From Capnocytophaga canis (GTDB lineage Bacteria > Bacteroidota > Bacteroidia > Flavobacteriales > Flavobacteriaceae), in the NCBI RefSeq assembly GCF_000827555.1, contig NZ_CDOI01000136.1, positions 1 to 37,587 on the forward strand: 37,587 nucleotides of DNA, in the 5' to 3' direction. Below, piece by piece: positions 24,455-33,279 of this stretch. The notes below the pieces were generated by a model. That model saw only the letters and a program-made list of their open reading frames with translations, was not told where the DNA came from and ran no database searches. The stretch's first letter is position 1, and each line of letters begins with the position of its first letter. Both the position numbers and the translations under genes were made by a program.

Positions 24455-27400
24455 TTATCTCTCTACCAGAATTGTATTTCCTTCGTTATCTTGTTTGTAA
24501 ACCTTTCCAAAGCGGTTTGAAAATTTTGAAGTCAGGTAGAACATCACCGGAACGACAATCAGTGTAAGGAATGTTGAAAATACCAGTCCGTAGATAACTG
24601 TCCACGCCAATGGTCCCCAGAAGATAACGTTATCTCCCCCGAAATAGATATTCGGATTTAGTGAATCAAATAGCGTAAAGAAGTTAATATTAAACCCGAT
24701 AGCAAGAGGTATTAGCCCCAGTACGGTTGTAATAGCAGTAAGCAAAACAGGACGCAAACGGGCTTTTCCACCCGATACGATAGCATCGTAAACCGACTGA
24801 TTATCAATTTTGTCATATACAGTCAAGCCCATTTTTTCCTTTTTGCGGTCGATAAGTAGTTGTGTATAATCGAGCAGTACCACACCATTGTTTACCACAA
24901 TTCCCGCTAAGGAAATGATTCCCATCATCGTCATCAGAATAACGAAAGGCTGTCCTGTAATAATCAGTCCTAAGAAAACTCCCGTGAAACTCAGTAATAT
25001 CGTAATGAAAATCAGCGTTGGTTTCACTATTGAATTGAATTGATACACCAAAAGGAAAACAATCAGCCCCACAGCGATAAGTAGTGCTGTTGAAAGGAAA
25101 GCCATTTCCTTGTTTTGTTCCTCAATTTGTCCCGTAAAATCAATTTTGATTTCTTGCGGAAGGTCGAAGTTTTTCATCTCTTGCTGAATTTGCCGTACGA
25201 TAGCACTCGCATCGCTAAATCCAGGGCTTAAAGCCGAATACAATGTTACTACCCTGTCGGTTTTGTTGTGTTTTATCGTACTGAACGACGAGGTATTCTT
25301 ATATTTCGTTACAGAAGATATCGGAACGTGTCGCCATTCCCCAGTATTGGCATCTCTAAAGATGATATGTTGGTTGAACAAAACATTGGTATTGTAGCGG
25401 TCTGCCTTATTAAAACGAACGTAAATATCGTAGTCGTCGCCTTTTTCTTTGTAAACCCCTGCCTTCTCCCCAAATACGGAACGACGCAACTGATTGGAAA
25501 TCTGCCCAACAGAAACCCCTAACTCCCCTGCTTTTACGCGGTCGATTTCAACCTCTATGGCAGGTTTGTTTTTGTTGACATCTATTTTCAGCTCATCAAT
25601 TCCTGCTATGTTTTTCTGTTTGATAAAATCACGCATACGCTCGGTGGTAACAATCAGTTCATTGTAATCTTCGCCACGAAGTTCGATGTTTATCGGATGC
25701 CCAGCAGGAGGTCCGTTTTGGTCTTTTTCTACCGAAATGGAAACCCCAGGGTAAACACCACGCAAATCGGATTGAATTTTCGCACGAAGCTCCTCTGAAT
25801 CCTGCCCTCGACGATATTTAAACTCACGGAGGGTTACCGTTACTTTCCCTCGATTGGGCATTTCAGCCGACGAAGCTCCATCGGTATAAGGATTTCCTGC
25901 TCCTTCACCCACTTGAGCCACAGCCGATTCTACCATAAAGTTGTAATCACCATCGCGGTATTGGTCGCTATTGAGTAGCGTATATATTCGTTTTTCAATG
26001 TCTTGAGTTACTGCGTTGGTTTTCTCAATGTCTGTTCCTTCAGGATATTCGATGTAAACGATAATTTGATTGGGTTTGTTATCAGGGAAGAAGTTTATAC
26101 TTGTACGCCCTGTCCCAACCGACCAGCCAAACAACACAAATGACACGATAAGCAACGCCACAGTGGAAACAACCATTATATACGGATTTTTTCCGCGAAG
26201 TGTAAAACGAAGTGTTCTTTCGTACGTATCCTCCATCCAAGTAAGGATTTTTCGTTGGAAGTTATCCGCCAATTTTTTAATTAAATATTTGTACGACCAG
26301 AGCAAAAAGATGGTGAAATAAAGCACCGTTCCTAAGCCTCGAACCGCTCCTCCAACAAGTAAAATGAAGGTTCCGATAACGAAAAGCAAAATACTGATTT
26401 TCACTAATTGCTTAACGCTTAATACTTTTTCGTTGATGTCCATAAATTCCGATACCAACATCGAATTGAAGAAAATGGCAACAAAAAGTGACGACCCCAA
26501 CACAATGGAAAGCGTCAGAGGGAAGTACATCATAAAATCTCCCATAATGCCAGGCCACATTGCCAAAGGTAGAAATGCCCCAACGGTGGTTAAAGTAGAA
26601 ATGATGATAGGCACGGCAACCTCTCCGATACCTGCTTTGGCGGCTTCGTATCTGCTCATTCCTTCTTTTTCCATCAGTCGGTAAACGTTTTCAACCACCA
26701 CGATTCCGTTATCGACAAGCATTCCCAATCCCATAATCAGTCCGAAGAGAATCATCGTGTTGAGCGTGTAGCCCAAAGCATTGATAATCATAAAGGACAT
26801 AAACATCGACATCGGTATGGCAAATCCTACAAAAAGTGCGTTTCTAAAGCCCAAAAAGAACATCAGTACGCCCACAACGAGAAATACCCCGAAAATAACG
26901 TTGTTGCTGAGGTCACTTACCATATTTTCAGTCTGTTGTGATTGGTCGTTGGCAATGGTTATTGATAAATCTTTCGGAAAATCGCTTCGCATTTCGGCTA
27001 CTAATTCTTTGATTTTCTCACTTGCCTGAATCATATTTTCGCCCGAACGCTTTTTCACGTCGAGCATCACCACGCCCTGACCAAATTCACGAGCATACGT
27101 GGTTTTGTCCTTATCTCGGAAAGAAACTTCGGCAATATCGCCCAAGAATACGATGCCTTTTTCCGACTTTACGATAAAGTTTTTCAAATCGGAAGGTTGC
27201 TCAATTTCGCCCACCATTCGTATGGTACGTCTTTGCCCCGAAGCGATGAGATTTCCGGCAGACATCGTTACATTCCCTCTGCCAATGGCGTTAATCACAT
27301 CGTCGATGCTCACCTTTGATGCCATCATTTTGTACATATCAATGGCAACTTCTACCTCTTTTTCCTGAGCTCCGCGAATGGTAGCTTCTTTTATTTCGGG

Positions 27401-27940
27401 CAGATTTTCAATTTTCTTTTGCATCTGCTCGGCAAATTCCTTGAGCTTAGCGGTAGGGTAATTTCCGGCAATGTTTACATTCAAAATCGGGATAAATTCC
27501 GAGATGGTAATGTCAAACACATTGGGTTCCACTTTCGCCCCATTGAAGGTAGGCCAATCCTCGTTGGATACTTCTTTGTCCACCTCATCTTTTACTTTTT
27601 GCAATGCACTTTCGATGGTGATTTTCTCGGTAAATTCGAGGGTTATCATTCCGTAATCTTCCTGCGAGGAAGATTTTATTTTTTTGAGATTACTTACCCC
27701 TTTGAGTTTCTCTTCCAATGGGTCAATAATCAGTCTTTCAATATCTTCGGCGGTATTGCCCGGATAGACAACACTGACGTAAATCTTCGTATCTTTAATT
27801 TCCGGAAAGCTCTCGCGAGGCATATTCATATACGCCAACATTCCGGCAAGGAAAAAGATAAAAATCATCACGTAAATGGTGAATTTGTTGTCAATTGCCC
27901 AAGACGACATCTTGAACTCTTTATCTTTGATATTACTCAT
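24455..27940 (-). CDS. RND efflux permease (AcrB/HAE1-like)
   Basis: The 1,161-residue inner-membrane proton-drug antiporter of a tripartite efflux pump. TM1 lies at about 20-38, followed by PRESFPEI. The periplasmic porter region has VYPGNTAEDIERLIIDPLEEKLKG. TM2-6 occupy 345-500; TM4 carries GLGMLVDNGIVVVENV with D410-N411 where AcrB has Asp-Asp. The second half repeats the plan, with TM8-12 from about 950 on. Residues about 507-555 add two hydrophobic segments between the halves, beyond the AcrB plan. Drug-type rather than heavy-metal substrates are inferred. It is the last gene of the cluster, 629 bp after the adaptor gene, with a structured repeat and a tandem repeat between. Confidence 0.93.
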   Translation of the reverse strand: MSNIKDKEFKMSSWAIDNKFTIYVMIFIFFLAGMLAYMNMPRESFPEIKDTKIYVSVVYPGNTAEDIERLIIDPLEEKLKGVSNLKKIKSSSQEDYGMITLEFTEKITIESALQKVKDEVDKEVSNEDWPTFNGAKVEPNVFDITISEFIPILNVNIAGNYPTAKLKEFAEQMQKKIENLPEIKEATIRGAQEKEVEVAIDMYKMMASKVSIDDVINAIGRGNVTMSAGNLIASGQRRTIRMVGEIEQPSDLKNFIVKSEKGIVFLGDIAEVSFRDKDKTTYAREFGQGVVMLDVKKRSGENMIQASEKIKELVAEMRSDFPKDLSITIANDQSQQTENMVSDLSNNVIFGVFLVVGVLMFFLGFRNALFVGFAIPMSMFMSFMIINALGYTLNTMILFGLIMGLGMLVDNGIVVVENVYRLMEKEGMSRYEAAKAGIGEVAVPIIISTLTTVGAFLPLAMWPGIMGDFMMYFPLTLSIVLGSSLFVAIFFNSMLVSEFMDINEKVLSVKQLVKISILLFVIGTFILLVGGAVRGLGTVLYFTIFLLWSYKYLIKKLADNFQRKILTWMEDTYERTLRFTLRGKNPYIMVVSTVALLIVSFVLFGWSVGTGRTSINFFPDNKPNQIIVYIEYPEGTDIEKTNAVTQDIEKRIYTLLNSDQYRDGDYNFMVESAVAQVGEGAGNPYTDGASSAEMPNRGKVTVTLREFKYRRGQDSEELRAKIQSDLRGVYPGVSISVEKDQNGPPAGHPINIELRGEDYNELIVTTERMRDFIKQKNIAGIDELKIDVNKNKPAIEVEIDRVKAGELGVSVGQISNQLRRSVFGEKAGVYKEKGDDYDIYVRFNKADRYNTNVLFNQHIIFRDANTGEWRHVPISSVTKYKNTSSFSTIKHNKTDRVVTLYSALSPGFSDASAIVRQIQQEMKNFDLPQEIKIDFTGQIEEQNKEMAFLSTALLIAVGLIVFLLVYQFNSIVKPTLIFITILLSFTGVFLGLIITGQPFVILMTMMGIISLAGIVVNNGVVLLDYTQLLIDRKKEKMGLTVYDKIDNQSVYDAIVSGGKARLRPVLLTAITTVLGLIPLAIGFNINFFTLFDSLNPNIYFGGDNVIFWGPLAWTVIYGLVFSTFLTLIVVPVMFYLTSKFSNRFGKVYKQDNEGNTILVER

Positions 27941-27984
27941 AGTATGATATGGGTTTTATTTCTTTTAATTATAATTGTTTTTTT

Positions 27985-28170
27985 ATGTTCTTTTGTCTTG
28001 AAACAAAAGAACCAAAAATTCAAGACTTTGGATACTCCGCTAAAAATCAATTCATTTCACTGAAAATCTCTAAACTCGCTACGCTCAAACAGTAGAGATT
28101 TTCTACGTTTCATTCATTGATTTTCTTAACGCTTCGTCTCCAAGGTCGCAAACTTACTCTTGAAAATATA
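27985..28170 (-). repeat. Structured repeat element, copy 1 (leader of the RND pump gene)
   Basis: About 186 bp, homologous to 29784-29976 in the same orientation. Stem A pairs 27987-27996 (GTTCTTTTGT) with 28003-28012. Stem B pairs 28062-28071 (GAAAATCTCT) with 28094-28103. Its near edge is 45 bp from the pump ATG. Paired positions differ from copy 2 in a compensatory way. Confidence 0.85.
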
Positions 28171-28275
28171 TCCATTTTTAATAAATTCCAAAAATTTTGC
28201 GAAATCCTCACGGGTGTTTACTTCTATTTGATGAATATTTGAGTTCATATTCTACATTTATTTTTAGAATCATCG

Positions 28276-28548
28276 TCACCAATTCTATTTTTACCTGATA
28301 TAAATCGATTTTTGCCGCTCATCAATAAATTTTTACCAATAATAATTGAATATTTACTTGTCAGAAATGGATTTTTACCGGTCAGAATCCATTTCCTGTT
28401 GGTCAGAATTGATTTCCTGTCGGTCAGAATTGATTTCTTGTCGGTCAGAATCCATTTCCTGTTGATTAGAATTGATTTCTTGTCGGTCGGAATTCATTTC
28501 TTATTGGTTAGAATTGATTTCTTGTCGGTCGGAATTCATTTCCTGTTG
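28276..28548. repeat. Thirteen-unit 21-bp tandem repeat (minisatellite)
   Basis: Thirteen consecutive 21-bp units fill 28276-28548 without gaps. The eight from 28381 on are close to GTCAGAATTGATTTCTTGTC plus G, while the earlier five are degenerate and richer in TTTTTACC. It starts 22 bp after the adaptor stop codon (minus strand). Open frames cross it on both strands (a hydrophobic heptapeptide on plus, a polar one on minus with an occasional stop), but the plus frame begins with TTG and has no gene-like features. Confidence 0.92.
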
Positions 28549-28569
28549 GACGAATCAAAAATCTGAACC

Positions 28570-29739
28570 TTACAAAGTCGAAACACGTTGTCCTTCTTGC
28601 ACACTTCTCGCTCCTTCGCGAATAACTTTATCTCCTTTTTGAATTCCTGACAGAATTTCGGTAAATCCGTTTTGCGTTTTTCCGGTAGAAATCACAACAC
28701 GCTCAGCAACATACTGATTTTCATTGTCTCCTTTTTTGGCAAGAAAAACATATTGTTCGCCTTGTGCATTTTCCGAAATGATATCCGTTGGCAGTAAGAT
28801 AGCTTCTTTATTCTGATAATCATTTACTTGCAAACGAGCCGTCATATTAGGTTTGATAGCGTTATTTTTGTTAGGCAAACGGATTTCAACCTTAAATGAA
28901 CGATTTGCAGGATTGATAAAATTGGAAACTTGGCTTATTTTGGTGTCGAGTTGTTCGCCCAAAACGGAAATATCTACTTTGGCTTGTGAACCTTTTTTCA
29001 CGTTAGCGATGTACTGCTCAGGCACTTCCGATTCTAGATACATATCCGATAAGTTTACGAGTCGAAGTACGGGCATTCCAGGGGCAACCACCGTTCCCAC
29101 GTCGGTTATCACATCGTCGATTACTCCCGAAAACGGAGCGTAAATATTGGCTTTGGCAACCTGTTTTTGCATTTGTTCCACAGCACTTTGTTGCGTTTCG
29201 TAAGCCGATTTGGCTTGTAAATATTGAATTTCCGACCCGATTTTATTCTCCCACAATCGTGATTGACGCTCAAAAGTGGTTTTTGCTAATTCGGCTTGGA
29301 TTTTCAGTTGAGCCAATTGTTGGGAAATTCCCCCATCTTGAATTGACGCCAAAAGTTGTCCTTTTTGCACGTTTTGTCCTTTTTGTACGTGTATTCTTTC
29401 CAAAACGCCTCCGAATTCCGCATTTAGGGTGATATTTTGAGTGGTTTTTATCGTTCCTTGCAACTCCAAAAAGTGGTTGAAAAGTGTATCTTTCACTTCC
29501 AAAAGCGATACCAACACCTGAGCCGACCCCTCTTCGGGGAATTTGCTAAGAGAAGCATCAAGGGAAGCGATTTGCGTTTCAAGCTCTTTTATTTTTGCAG
29601 AAATTTCATCTCTTTTCTGACGGATTTCCGTTTTTGAACCCTTCTCGATGACCTCTTCCACCGATGGATTTTTGGTTTCTCCGCACGATGCCAACAACAC
29701 CAAAGCGGAAACAATAAGCTGAATGTTAATGTATTTCAT
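28570..29739 (-). CDS. RND efflux periplasmic adaptor (membrane fusion protein), lipoprotein
   Basis: The 389-residue adaptor linking the inner-membrane pump to the outer-membrane channel. The signal peptide ends VLLASC with lipidated Cys19, followed by GET, which lacks the surface-export K-D pattern and fits a periplasmic location. An N-terminal coiled coil (about 38-65) precedes the lipoyl half-motif FGGVLERIHVQKGQNVQKGQLLASI (about 108-133). A helical hairpin (about 140-195) and the second lipoyl half IYAPFSGVIDDVITDVGTVVAPGMPVLRL follow, then beta-barrel and membrane-proximal domains. It belongs with the pump at 24455-27940 and the TolC-like protein. Its leader carries copy 2 of the structured repeat. 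Confidence 0.92.
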   Translation of the reverse strand: MKYINIQLIVSALVLLASCGETKNPSVEEVIEKGSKTEIRQKRDEISAKIKELETQIASLDASLSKFPEEGSAQVLVSLLEVKDTLFNHFLELQGTIKTTQNITLNAEFGGVLERIHVQKGQNVQKGQLLASIQDGGISQQLAQLKIQAELAKTTFERQSRLWENKIGSEIQYLQAKSAYETQQSAVEQMQKQVAKANIYAPFSGVIDDVITDVGTVVAPGMPVLRLVNLSDMYLESEVPEQYIANVKKGSQAKVDISVLGEQLDTKISQVSNFINPANRSFKVEIRLPNKNNAIKPNMTARLQVNDYQNKEAILLPTDIISENAQGEQYVFLAKKGDNENQYVAERVVISTGKTQNGFTEILSGIQKGDKVIREGARSVQEGQRVSTL

Positions 29740-29783
29740 TATATCTGATTTTTATTTGTTGTTTGAATTATTTTTGTTTTTCA

Positions 29784-29976
29784 CTTCTTTGTACTTTTGG
29801 CTTGACCCAAAAGTACCAAAAATTCAAGGCTTTGGATACTCAGCTAAAAATCAATTCATTTCACTGAAAATCTCCAAACTCGCTAACGCTCAAACAGTGG
29901 AGATTTTCTGCGTTTCTTTCATTGATTTTTTTAACGCTTCGTCTCCAATGCCACAGTATACACACTTGAAAATATA
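29784..29976 (-). repeat. Structured repeat element, copy 2 (leader of the adaptor gene)
   Basis: About 193 bp, homologous to 27985-28170 in the same orientation. Stem A pairs 29791-29800 (GTACTTTTGG) with 29807-29816. Stem B pairs 29866-29875 (GAAAATCTCC) with 29899-29908. Its near edge is 45 bp from the adaptor ATG, the same distance as copy 1. Its far edge is 31 bp from the end of the truncated Bro-N gene. Confidence 0.85.
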
Positions 29977-30007
29977 ATTATATTTATATAAAACTTCATA
30001 TTTGTAT

Positions 30008-30508
30008 TTATAAAAAACTTGAATAGTTTGAAAACATTTTTAAAGAACTATTCAATTCAAATTCCCTGTGCGGGTCGCACCGTTGGTTAATCCAATTTTC
30101 GGAATACCCGAGTTGAAGATATTGCTGTAAAGCTCGGTCTATGGAAATTTCGGGGTCTTGCATTTCGTCCAAACGTTCGCTACCTACCTGAGCCAACCAA
30201 AGTTTAAAAGGTTCGGCTTTGGGTGAGGGTACAGATTGGATAAGCCTTAGTAATTGTTCGGTATCAGCAACATCGGTTTTGTAATATTTCCCGTCAGAAG
30301 AAAGCATTTTCAGTTGACTACAATTTGTAGCCAACTCACTTCCTTCTTTTTTTAAACGTGTTTTTAAAACACTCCAATACTTTCTCGGATTGGGGCTTTC
30401 GGTTAAAACCTCAATCACATCAACGATGGAAAACCACCATTTTTCCTGTTGTTCATCCCATTGCGAACGTACTTTTTTCTGTTCGAATATTTTTATGTTA
30501 TTTTCCAT
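30008..30508 (-). pseudogene. Truncated Bro-N domain protein (phage antirepressor-like)
   Basis: 166 residues. Residues 1-143 are a clear Bro-N type protein (IFEQKKVRSQWDEQQEKWWFSIVDVI, then NPRKYWSVLKTRLKKEG, TNCSQLKMLSSDGKYYKTDVADTEQLLRLIQSVPSPKAEPFKLWLA, ending GYSENWINQR). Relatives I recall continue after this point for roughly another 100 residues. Here the last 23 residues (CDPHREFELNSS...) do not fit, and the frame stops 31 bp before a repeat element. It is therefore probably a truncated gene, perhaps still making the DNA-binding part. It sits 18 bp after the nitroreductase gene, within the efflux cluster, where a Bro gene is unexpected. Confidence 0.72.
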
Positions 30509-30526
30509 TTTTTACTATTGAGTTTT

Positions 30527-31252
30527 TTACACGCGATGATATACTTCCTCGAACGGAACGCGGAATCTTTCGCCCCAAATGCCCCCTTCTTTTCGAATGC
30601 CACAAGTGATAATCATATTGATTTCTGTATCGGAAGGAAGTTTCAACGCTTTTTTTACCAATTTGCTATCAAATCCTTCTAACGGACAGGTATCGTATTG
30701 TTTTTCAGCCATTGCTATCATAAAAGTTTGTACTGCCAATGCACAACTTTTATGCACTACGGTTCGTACTTCGGCTTCGGACACTTGCCTTACTATCGGG
30801 CGAAATAGTCCGATGCTCAGCACCATTATTTTGCGAACCCAACCTAACAAACCGAAACATCTGCGATATAAAAAAGGCATCAATTTGCCATAATAGGTTT
30901 CTCGGTCTTTTATTCTCTTGGCTTGTCTTTCCGAGGGGCTGTTGCGTTGTACATTGCCTTTTTCAAACTCCAAAATGGCTTTGGCTCTTTCTTTATATAA
31001 ATCTTGCCGAGTGACGAAAACCATCATTTGCTGAGCCGTTTTTGCAGCACTTTGCGACAAACAAGCTTCGGTTAGTTTCGCCAAAACAGATTTGTCGGTA
31101 ACGTGATACGCCTCCCATAGTTGCATATTGGAACTTGTAGGTGCTAGTTGTGCCAATTCCAAACATTCGCGGACTTTTTCCGTTTCAATGGGTTGGGTTT
31201 CGTCATACAAACGCACGGCACGACGGTAATTTAATATTTCTTTTAGGTTCAT
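30527..31252 (-). CDS. Nitroreductase-family protein
   Basis: A 241-residue FMN-dependent oxidoreductase of the nitroreductase family. The N-terminal RRAVRLYDETQPI (residues 10-22) gives the FMN-phosphate contacts. ECLELAQLAPTSSNMQLWEAYHV is the usual second motif. The C-terminal part has CALAVQTFMIAMAEKQYDTCPLEGFDSKLVKKALKLPSD, where this family has the xDTCP...GFD segment, and ends IIT-CGIRKEGGIWGERFRVPFEE. Its substrate is unknown; such enzymes reduce quinones and nitroaromatics. It starts 20 bp after the TolC-like gene, so it is part of the efflux operon and may act on the same compounds. Confidence 0.88.
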   Translation of the reverse strand: MNLKEILNYRRAVRLYDETQPIETEKVRECLELAQLAPTSSNMQLWEAYHVTDKSVLAKLTEACLSQSAAKTAQQMMVFVTRQDLYKERAKAILEFEKGNVQRNSPSERQAKRIKDRETYYGKLMPFLYRRCFGLLGWVRKIMVLSIGLFRPIVRQVSEAEVRTVVHKSCALAVQTFMIAMAEKQYDTCPLEGFDSKLVKKALKLPSDTEINMIITCGIRKEGGIWGERFRVPFEEVYHRV

Positions 31253-31272
31253 TATCTATTTTTTTCGTTTTT

Positions 31273-32613
31273 TTAATTAACCTGCAACGACTTTAAAACC
31301 TCTTTTTTATTTAACAGATTAACCATTGATTGCAGGAATTCTTGTTGAGCAGCATAGAGTTGCAATTGAGCTTGACGCAGGTCGAAACTTGTTGCCAAAC
31401 CTTCGGTATATTTGATTTGATTTTTGTTTTCGATTCGTTTTGCCAAATCCAAATTTTCACGCAAGGTTTGATGTTCTTCTATGGCAAACTGCAAGTCACT
31501 CAACGCTTTATCGTGCTGCATTTGCAATTGTTGTTTGGTTAAATTCAAATCGTTTTTTGACTTTTCTAATTCAATTTGAGAGCGTTGTACCTTACTTGAA
31601 CGCATAAACGAACTGAAAATCGGGATTTCCAAACTTACGCCAAAAAGAGCACTCCCGAACCATCTTTTGTTCGTGTCGAAAAACGAAAATTTGTCGTCGA
31701 ACGCGTTGTATGCTCCGTTAAGGAAAGCACTCAAACGAGGCAAAGATTGACTTTTTTCAAACTTTACCAACAACTCCTGCGAACGTACACTATTGGAAGC
31801 AATTTTAAAATCAATATTCGATTCCAAATTGAAATTTGTTTCATTTTCAATGCTTTCGGCTATGGTTTGTGTTGTGAGTTGCTCCAAATTGTCTTTTAGT
31901 TGCACTTGGTCGTCCAAATTTAAACCCAAAGTGATGTTGAGCATTTTTTTGGAAAGTTCGTACAAACGCTTGGTATTGTTTAAGTTATTGTTGATGTTCG
32001 CCAATGTAATTTGTAGCTGTTCCACATTTTCTTCTTCGCCCAATCCGTTTTCAAAAATGGCTTTGGTTTCGTTCAAATTTTTCTCCAAAACACGCTTATT
32101 TTCTTCTAAAATTCGGATACTTTCTTCCGAAAGTAGCACATTGGCATAAGCATCAACAACAGTTTTTCGCAGTTCGATGTCGCTTTTCTGTTTGGAAAGT
32201 TCTGAAATTTGTAAATATACCTTAGCACTTTGTAAACCAACCAAATAAGAGCCATCGAAAATCAATTGTGAAAGTGTGGCAGAAGCATTTACGTTTTGCT
32301 TCGTTCCGAAAGTGGCTTCGGCAAATTCGCCTTTCTGTCCTCCGAAAAATTCCGCAGGAATAAGCGTAACTTGTTGTTTTAAAAAGTGTTGATAATCTAC
32401 TTTTGCATTGATTTGAGGCAATCCGGTAGCGGTGGCTTCCCATTTCTTTTTTCGAGCAGCTTCAATGTCTGCTGCTGCATTTTTGGATTTTAAATTGTTT
32501 TCAATGGCAAAAGTAACGGCTTCCTCCAATGAAAATTGATATATTTGAGTTTCTTGCGAAAATCCTGACAATCCGCAGAAAATCAGTAAAATAAAAATAA
32601 ATTTATGATTCAT
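31273..32613 (-). CDS. TolC-family outer-membrane efflux protein
   Basis: The 446-residue outer-membrane channel of the tripartite pump. A signal peptide (MNHKFIFILLIFCGLSGFS, then Q) leads into FSLEEAVTFAIENN, the usual TolC N-terminus. Two long helical repeats follow with LPQINAKVDYQHFL, TLSQLIFDGSYLVGLQSAKVY and, in the second half, SLPRLSAFLNGAYNAF and FGVSLEIPIFSSFMRSSKVQRSQIELEKSKNDL. It is normal length, 40 bp after tetR and 20 bp before the nitroreductase gene. No lipobox is seen, unlike OprM-type channels. Confidence 0.93.
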   Translation of the reverse strand: MNHKFIFILLIFCGLSGFSQETQIYQFSLEEAVTFAIENNLKSKNAAADIEAARKKKWEATATGLPQINAKVDYQHFLKQQVTLIPAEFFGGQKGEFAEATFGTKQNVNASATLSQLIFDGSYLVGLQSAKVYLQISELSKQKSDIELRKTVVDAYANVLLSEESIRILEENKRVLEKNLNETKAIFENGLGEEENVEQLQITLANINNNLNNTKRLYELSKKMLNITLGLNLDDQVQLKDNLEQLTTQTIAESIENETNFNLESNIDFKIASNSVRSQELLVKFEKSQSLPRLSAFLNGAYNAFDDKFSFFDTNKRWFGSALFGVSLEIPIFSSFMRSSKVQRSQIELEKSKNDLNLTKQQLQMQHDKALSDLQFAIEEHQTLRENLDLAKRIENKNQIKYTEGLATSFDLRQAQLQLYAAQQEFLQSMVNLLNKKEVLKSLQVN

Positions 32614-32653
32614 TGTATTTATTATGAATTTTTAATTATATGATTTTTAGTTT

Positions 32654-33262
32654 TTAATTCTTTTTGTCTCTTCTTAAAATCTCTTCCAACGTGGTAACGC
32701 CTTTCGGGGTGGCAATGGCTCGAATGTGATATTCCAAATAACTTGTCGAAATGATGTTTTTATCATAATCCTTGAAAAAGAGCAAATCATTGCCCGATTC
32801 AATCATAATGTGTAGGTACAATCGCATCGTAAAATCCAAGTTGATATCCTTTCGGTACATTCCCAATTCGATGCCTCTTTTTAAGTTTTCCAGAATTAAT
32901 CCACCAACTTCTTCCAACTGTTTGTTTTTCATTTCCTTATATATTTTCGGATAATACTTTTGTAGTTGTTTTTGAGGTGAATTATTTGTAATCACAGGCT
33001 GACACGAAAAGAAATGCTCCACTTCGTAAAGTTGCTCAATTGGGTTTTGCCTGTTGGTCATAATTGCTTTGGTTTGCTCGTTGAGTTCCTTACTAACGTA
33101 CAGAACCACTGTTTGGATAAGGTCGGTTTTGTCCTTAAAGTGATTGTAAAGCGTTTTTTTGGAAACTCCCGCTTTTCGGGCGATATCGTCCATCGTAACG
33201 GATTTGATACCTAAGTCAATCAGAAGGTCACGTGCTATTGTAATGAGTTGTTCTTTTGCCAT
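32654..33262 (-). CDS. TetR/AcrR-family repressor of the efflux cluster
   Basis: A 202-residue regulator starting at the ATG at 33262. A frame open to 33301 would add 13 residues lying over the promoter. The N-terminal TetR DNA-binding domain is clear: ITIARDLLIDLGIKSVTMDDIARKAGVSKKTLYNHFKDKTDLIQTVV, with the helix-turn-helix at about 25-45. The rest is a ligand-binding helical domain. It is the first gene of the cluster, 40 bp before the TolC-like gene. A palindrome next to its own promoter is a good autoregulatory operator, so the whole cluster is probably induced by a pump substrate. Confidence 0.9.
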   Translation of the reverse strand: MAKEQLITIARDLLIDLGIKSVTMDDIARKAGVSKKTLYNHFKDKTDLIQTVVLYVSKELNEQTKAIMTNRQNPIEQLYEVEHFFSCQPVITNNSPQKQLQKYYPKIYKEMKNKQLEEVGGLILENLKRGIELGMYRKDINLDFTMRLYLHIMIESGNDLLFFKDYDKNIISTSYLEYHIRAIATPKGVTTLEEILRRDKKN

Positions 33263-33279
33263 CGTTTTGTTTTTCGGCA

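Noticed and set aside
27419-28063. Long plus-strand ORF opposite the start of the RND pump gene
   Set aside because: Antisense shadow of a strongly conserved gene, running into the structured repeat.
28276-28548. CRISPR-like array
   Set aside because: The 21-bp units are directly contiguous with no spacers, so it is a minisatellite.
28312-28566. Plus-strand ORF of hydrophobic heptapeptide repeats
   Set aside because: Begins at TTG, has no ribosome site or promoter, and is explained by the 21-bp tandem repeat.
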